From contig UQVN01000198.1 of NCBI GenBank assembly GCA_900544525.1, positions 1 to 6,526 on the forward strand: a stretch of DNA of 6,526 bases. The letters are read 5' to 3'. Shown piece by piece: positions 5,076 to 6,526 of the stretch. The position numbers and the translations under genes were made by a program. Within the stretch, counting starts at the first letter, position 1. Each line of letters begins with the position of its first letter. A model generated the notes under the pieces. The model had not been told where the DNA came from. It worked only from the letters and a program-made list of their open reading frames with translations, and ran no database searches. This stretch comes from an uncultured Eubacteriales bacterium (GTDB lineage: Bacteria > Bacillota > Clostridia > Lachnospirales > Lachnospiraceae).

Positions 5076-6470
5076 CTATAAAAGATCATAAGCTTTTAAC
5101 TTGGTATAAAAAACACTTCGACTAATATTTAAGTATTTTGCAGCGGCGGATTTATTTCCTTTTGTAATGGCTAGAGCTTTTAAAATTTCTTCTTTTTCGT
5201 ATTCATTTTTTTTGCTTTTTAATGTAGCATGAGGAAGAAATATTTGTTCGTTTCTTTGTGCTTTATCTTTTTCAATTCTAGGAATTAAAAATTTAAAATG
5301 TTCCACTTGAAGTTCTCCAGAACCACACATCACACAAGCCCGTTCCATGCAATGTTCTAGTTCCCGAATATTTCCTTTCCAACGATAACTTTGTAAAAAT
5401 GGATAGACTTCTGGATGAATACTTGTCACATTGAGCCCGTTACTTTTATTGGACGTTTCGATAAAATGTTGGCATAAGATAGGAATATCTTCTAAATGTT
5501 CACGGAGTGGAGGAAGAGGAAGTTCCACCACATTAATGCGATAATAGAGATCTTCTCTAAATTTTCCTTCTGAAACCATTTCTTCTAAATTTTTATTTGT
5601 ATTACAAATAATTCGAACATTTAATTTGATTGTTTTTAGACCGCCTACACGAACTAATTCCCGTTCTTGAATAACACGAAGAAGTTTTGATTGTAAAGAA
5701 AGAGGCATTTCTCCAATTTCGTCTAATAAAATAGTACCTCCATTTGCTAATTCAAACCTACCAATTTTTCCACCTTTTGCTGCGCCAGAAAAAGCGCCTT
5801 CTGAATAACCAAAAAGTTCTGATTCTAATAAATCTTTAGGAATTGCAGCACAATTGATTTTTACAAATGGATTTTCACTACGACTACTCAATTGATGGAT
5901 TGCATTTGCGAAAACTTCTTTTCCTGTCCCTGTTTCTCCAGTAATTAATATAGATAAATTGGAATTTGCAATTCTTAATACAAGCTCTTTTAGTTCTTGC
6001 ATGGCAGGAGAGTCACCTAGAACATTGTTAAGAGAATAACGGTTATCTCTTAATTCGTTTAGTTGATTTCGATAAGTTTCATTTACTTCTTTTAATTTTG
6101 TAATCTCTTGATTAATTAAATTTAGTTCTTCTAAGTTCGTAAATGTTGTTGTACTAATAGCGCCAACGATTTCTTCTTCCTCATAAATAGGAAAATTATT
6201 ACAGACCATAGTATACTCTGTTTGTTTTGTTTTATTAAAAAAAGTGACCAAAATACCTTTTTCTTCTTTTCCTGTAGCGAGAACTTTTTTTAATTTTAGA
6301 TTTGGGAGTAACTGTGTAATGGATTTACCAAGCGCCTTTTCACGAGGGATTCCTAGTAATTTAGCATAGTTATGATTTAGATAGATAACGGTCCCTTCTA
6401 GGTTAATTACAATAAAGGTATAGGTGGAATCGATTGCTCTTAAAATGATAGGAGAAAGTTCATTTGTCAT
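5076..6470 (-). CDS. Sigma-54-dependent transcriptional activator (PAS, AAA+, Fis-type HTH)
   Basis: Enhancer-binding protein that uses ATP hydrolysis to open sigma-54 RNA polymerase promoters. The 464-residue product has an N-terminal PAS sensor domain (about 6-115), a probable coiled-coil linker (about 113-145), an AAA+ domain (about 150-390) and a C-terminal Fis-type helix-turn-helix (about 425-462, GNKSAAAKYLNISRSVFYTKL). Visible AAA+ features are Walker A GETGTGKE (178-185), the sigma-54 contact loop as GAFSGA (225-230; GAFTGA is usual), Walker B GTILLDE (245-251), FREDLYYR (304-311) with arginine-finger candidates, and WKGNIRE (364-370). ATG 6470 is chosen because AAAGGA lies 11 bases upstream and a -10-like element lies at 6512-6520. 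ATG 6521 would add 17 residues, and any ribosome binding site for it would fall outside the window. There is no receiver domain, so the signal is probably a small molecule or redox cue sensed by PAS; this is inference. Target genes are not identifiable here. Confidence 0.93.
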   Translation of the reverse strand: MTNELSPIILRAIDSTYTFIVINLEGTVIYLNHNYAKLLGIPREKALGKSITQLLPNLKLKKVLATGKEEKGILVTFFNKTKQTEYTMVCNNFPIYEEEEIVGAISTTTFTNLEELNLINQEITKLKEVNETYRNQLNELRDNRYSLNNVLGDSPAMQELKELVLRIANSNLSILITGETGTGKEVFANAIHQLSSRSENPFVKINCAAIPKDLLESELFGYSEGAFSGAAKGGKIGRFELANGGTILLDEIGEMPLSLQSKLLRVIQERELVRVGGLKTIKLNVRIICNTNKNLEEMVSEGKFREDLYYRINVVELPLPPLREHLEDIPILCQHFIETSNKSNGLNVTSIHPEVYPFLQSYRWKGNIRELEHCMERACVMCGSGELQVEHFKFLIPRIEKDKAQRNEQIFLPHATLKSKKNEYEKEEILKALAITKGNKSAAAKYLNISRSVFYTKLKAYDLL

Positions 6471-6511
6471 ATTAAAACCATTCCTTTCCAAGATTTTGAC
6501 TTTCTGTTCAA

Positions 6512-6520
6512 ATTTTAACA
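6512..6520 (-). promoter_or_regulatory. Candidate extended -10 element for the sigma-54 activator gene
   Basis: On the minus strand, TG-T-TAAAAT matches the extended -10 form, with five of six core positions. It would start transcription near 6505, about 35 bases ahead of ATG 6470, and would exclude the more upstream ATG at 6521. The -35 region lies beyond the window edge and cannot be judged. Confidence 0.35.
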
Positions 6521-6526
6521 TAATTT

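Noticed and set aside
6471..6521. ATG 6521 as start of the sigma-54 activator
   Set aside because: It adds 17 residues not needed for the PAS domain, it overlaps a -10-like element, and its ribosome binding site cannot be seen. It is kept as the alternative start.
1..6526. CRISPR array, tRNA, rRNA or complete insertion sequence
   Set aside because: I saw no regularly spaced repeats, no cloverleaf or rRNA signatures and no transposase coding. The only large repeat is the signal peptidase duplication.

Overview
The window is AT-rich DNA (by eye roughly two-thirds A+T) with purine-rich ribosome binding sites and dense Lys/Glu/Ile coding. It carries type I signal peptidases of the short Gram-positive kind, a three-helix cardiolipin synthase and a PAS-AAA+-Fis sigma-54 activator. 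Together these suggest a low-GC Firmicute, most likely a Clostridia member of the Lachnospiraceae type. The taxonomic call is inference from gene style; there is no rRNA or marker gene here.

Layout. Positions 1-205 hold the 3' end of a signal peptidase I gene, followed directly by a second, tandem signal peptidase I gene (conventional start 343, stop 822) whose last 205 bases are about 92% identical to the first. The second copy has a damaged or non-canonical start. Its reading frame, including the first half of the membrane anchor, stays open upstream, but only an ATA codon sits at the right distance from the ribosome binding site. The nearby GTG is out of frame by one A. A short leader with a possible stem-loop leads to a cardiolipin synthase gene (911-2485). 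A gene-free stretch (2486-2827) contains a long-looped inverted repeat ending in eight Ts, a terminator or a small element relic. Next is a 701-residue serine hydrolase of the beta-lactamase/penicillin-binding-protein-like fold (2828-4933) with an unusual KE-rich linker and an extra C-terminal domain. It converges on a sigma-54-dependent regulator on the minus strand (5076-6470), and a perfect 13-bp inverted repeat lies between the two stops.

How they fit together. The signal peptidases (protein export) and cardiolipin synthase (membrane lipid) are both envelope functions and share a strand, so co-transcription is possible. The hydrolase and regulator are separated by a convergent junction and are probably independent units. 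The regulator's target operon is not visible; no -24/-12 promoter was found in the intergenic DNA, and the target may lie beyond the right edge.

I did not find a convincing new multi-gene system. The points most worth a second look are the mosaic signal peptidase duplication with its odd start, the hydrolase's uncharacterised C-terminal half, and the GAFSGA variant in the regulator.
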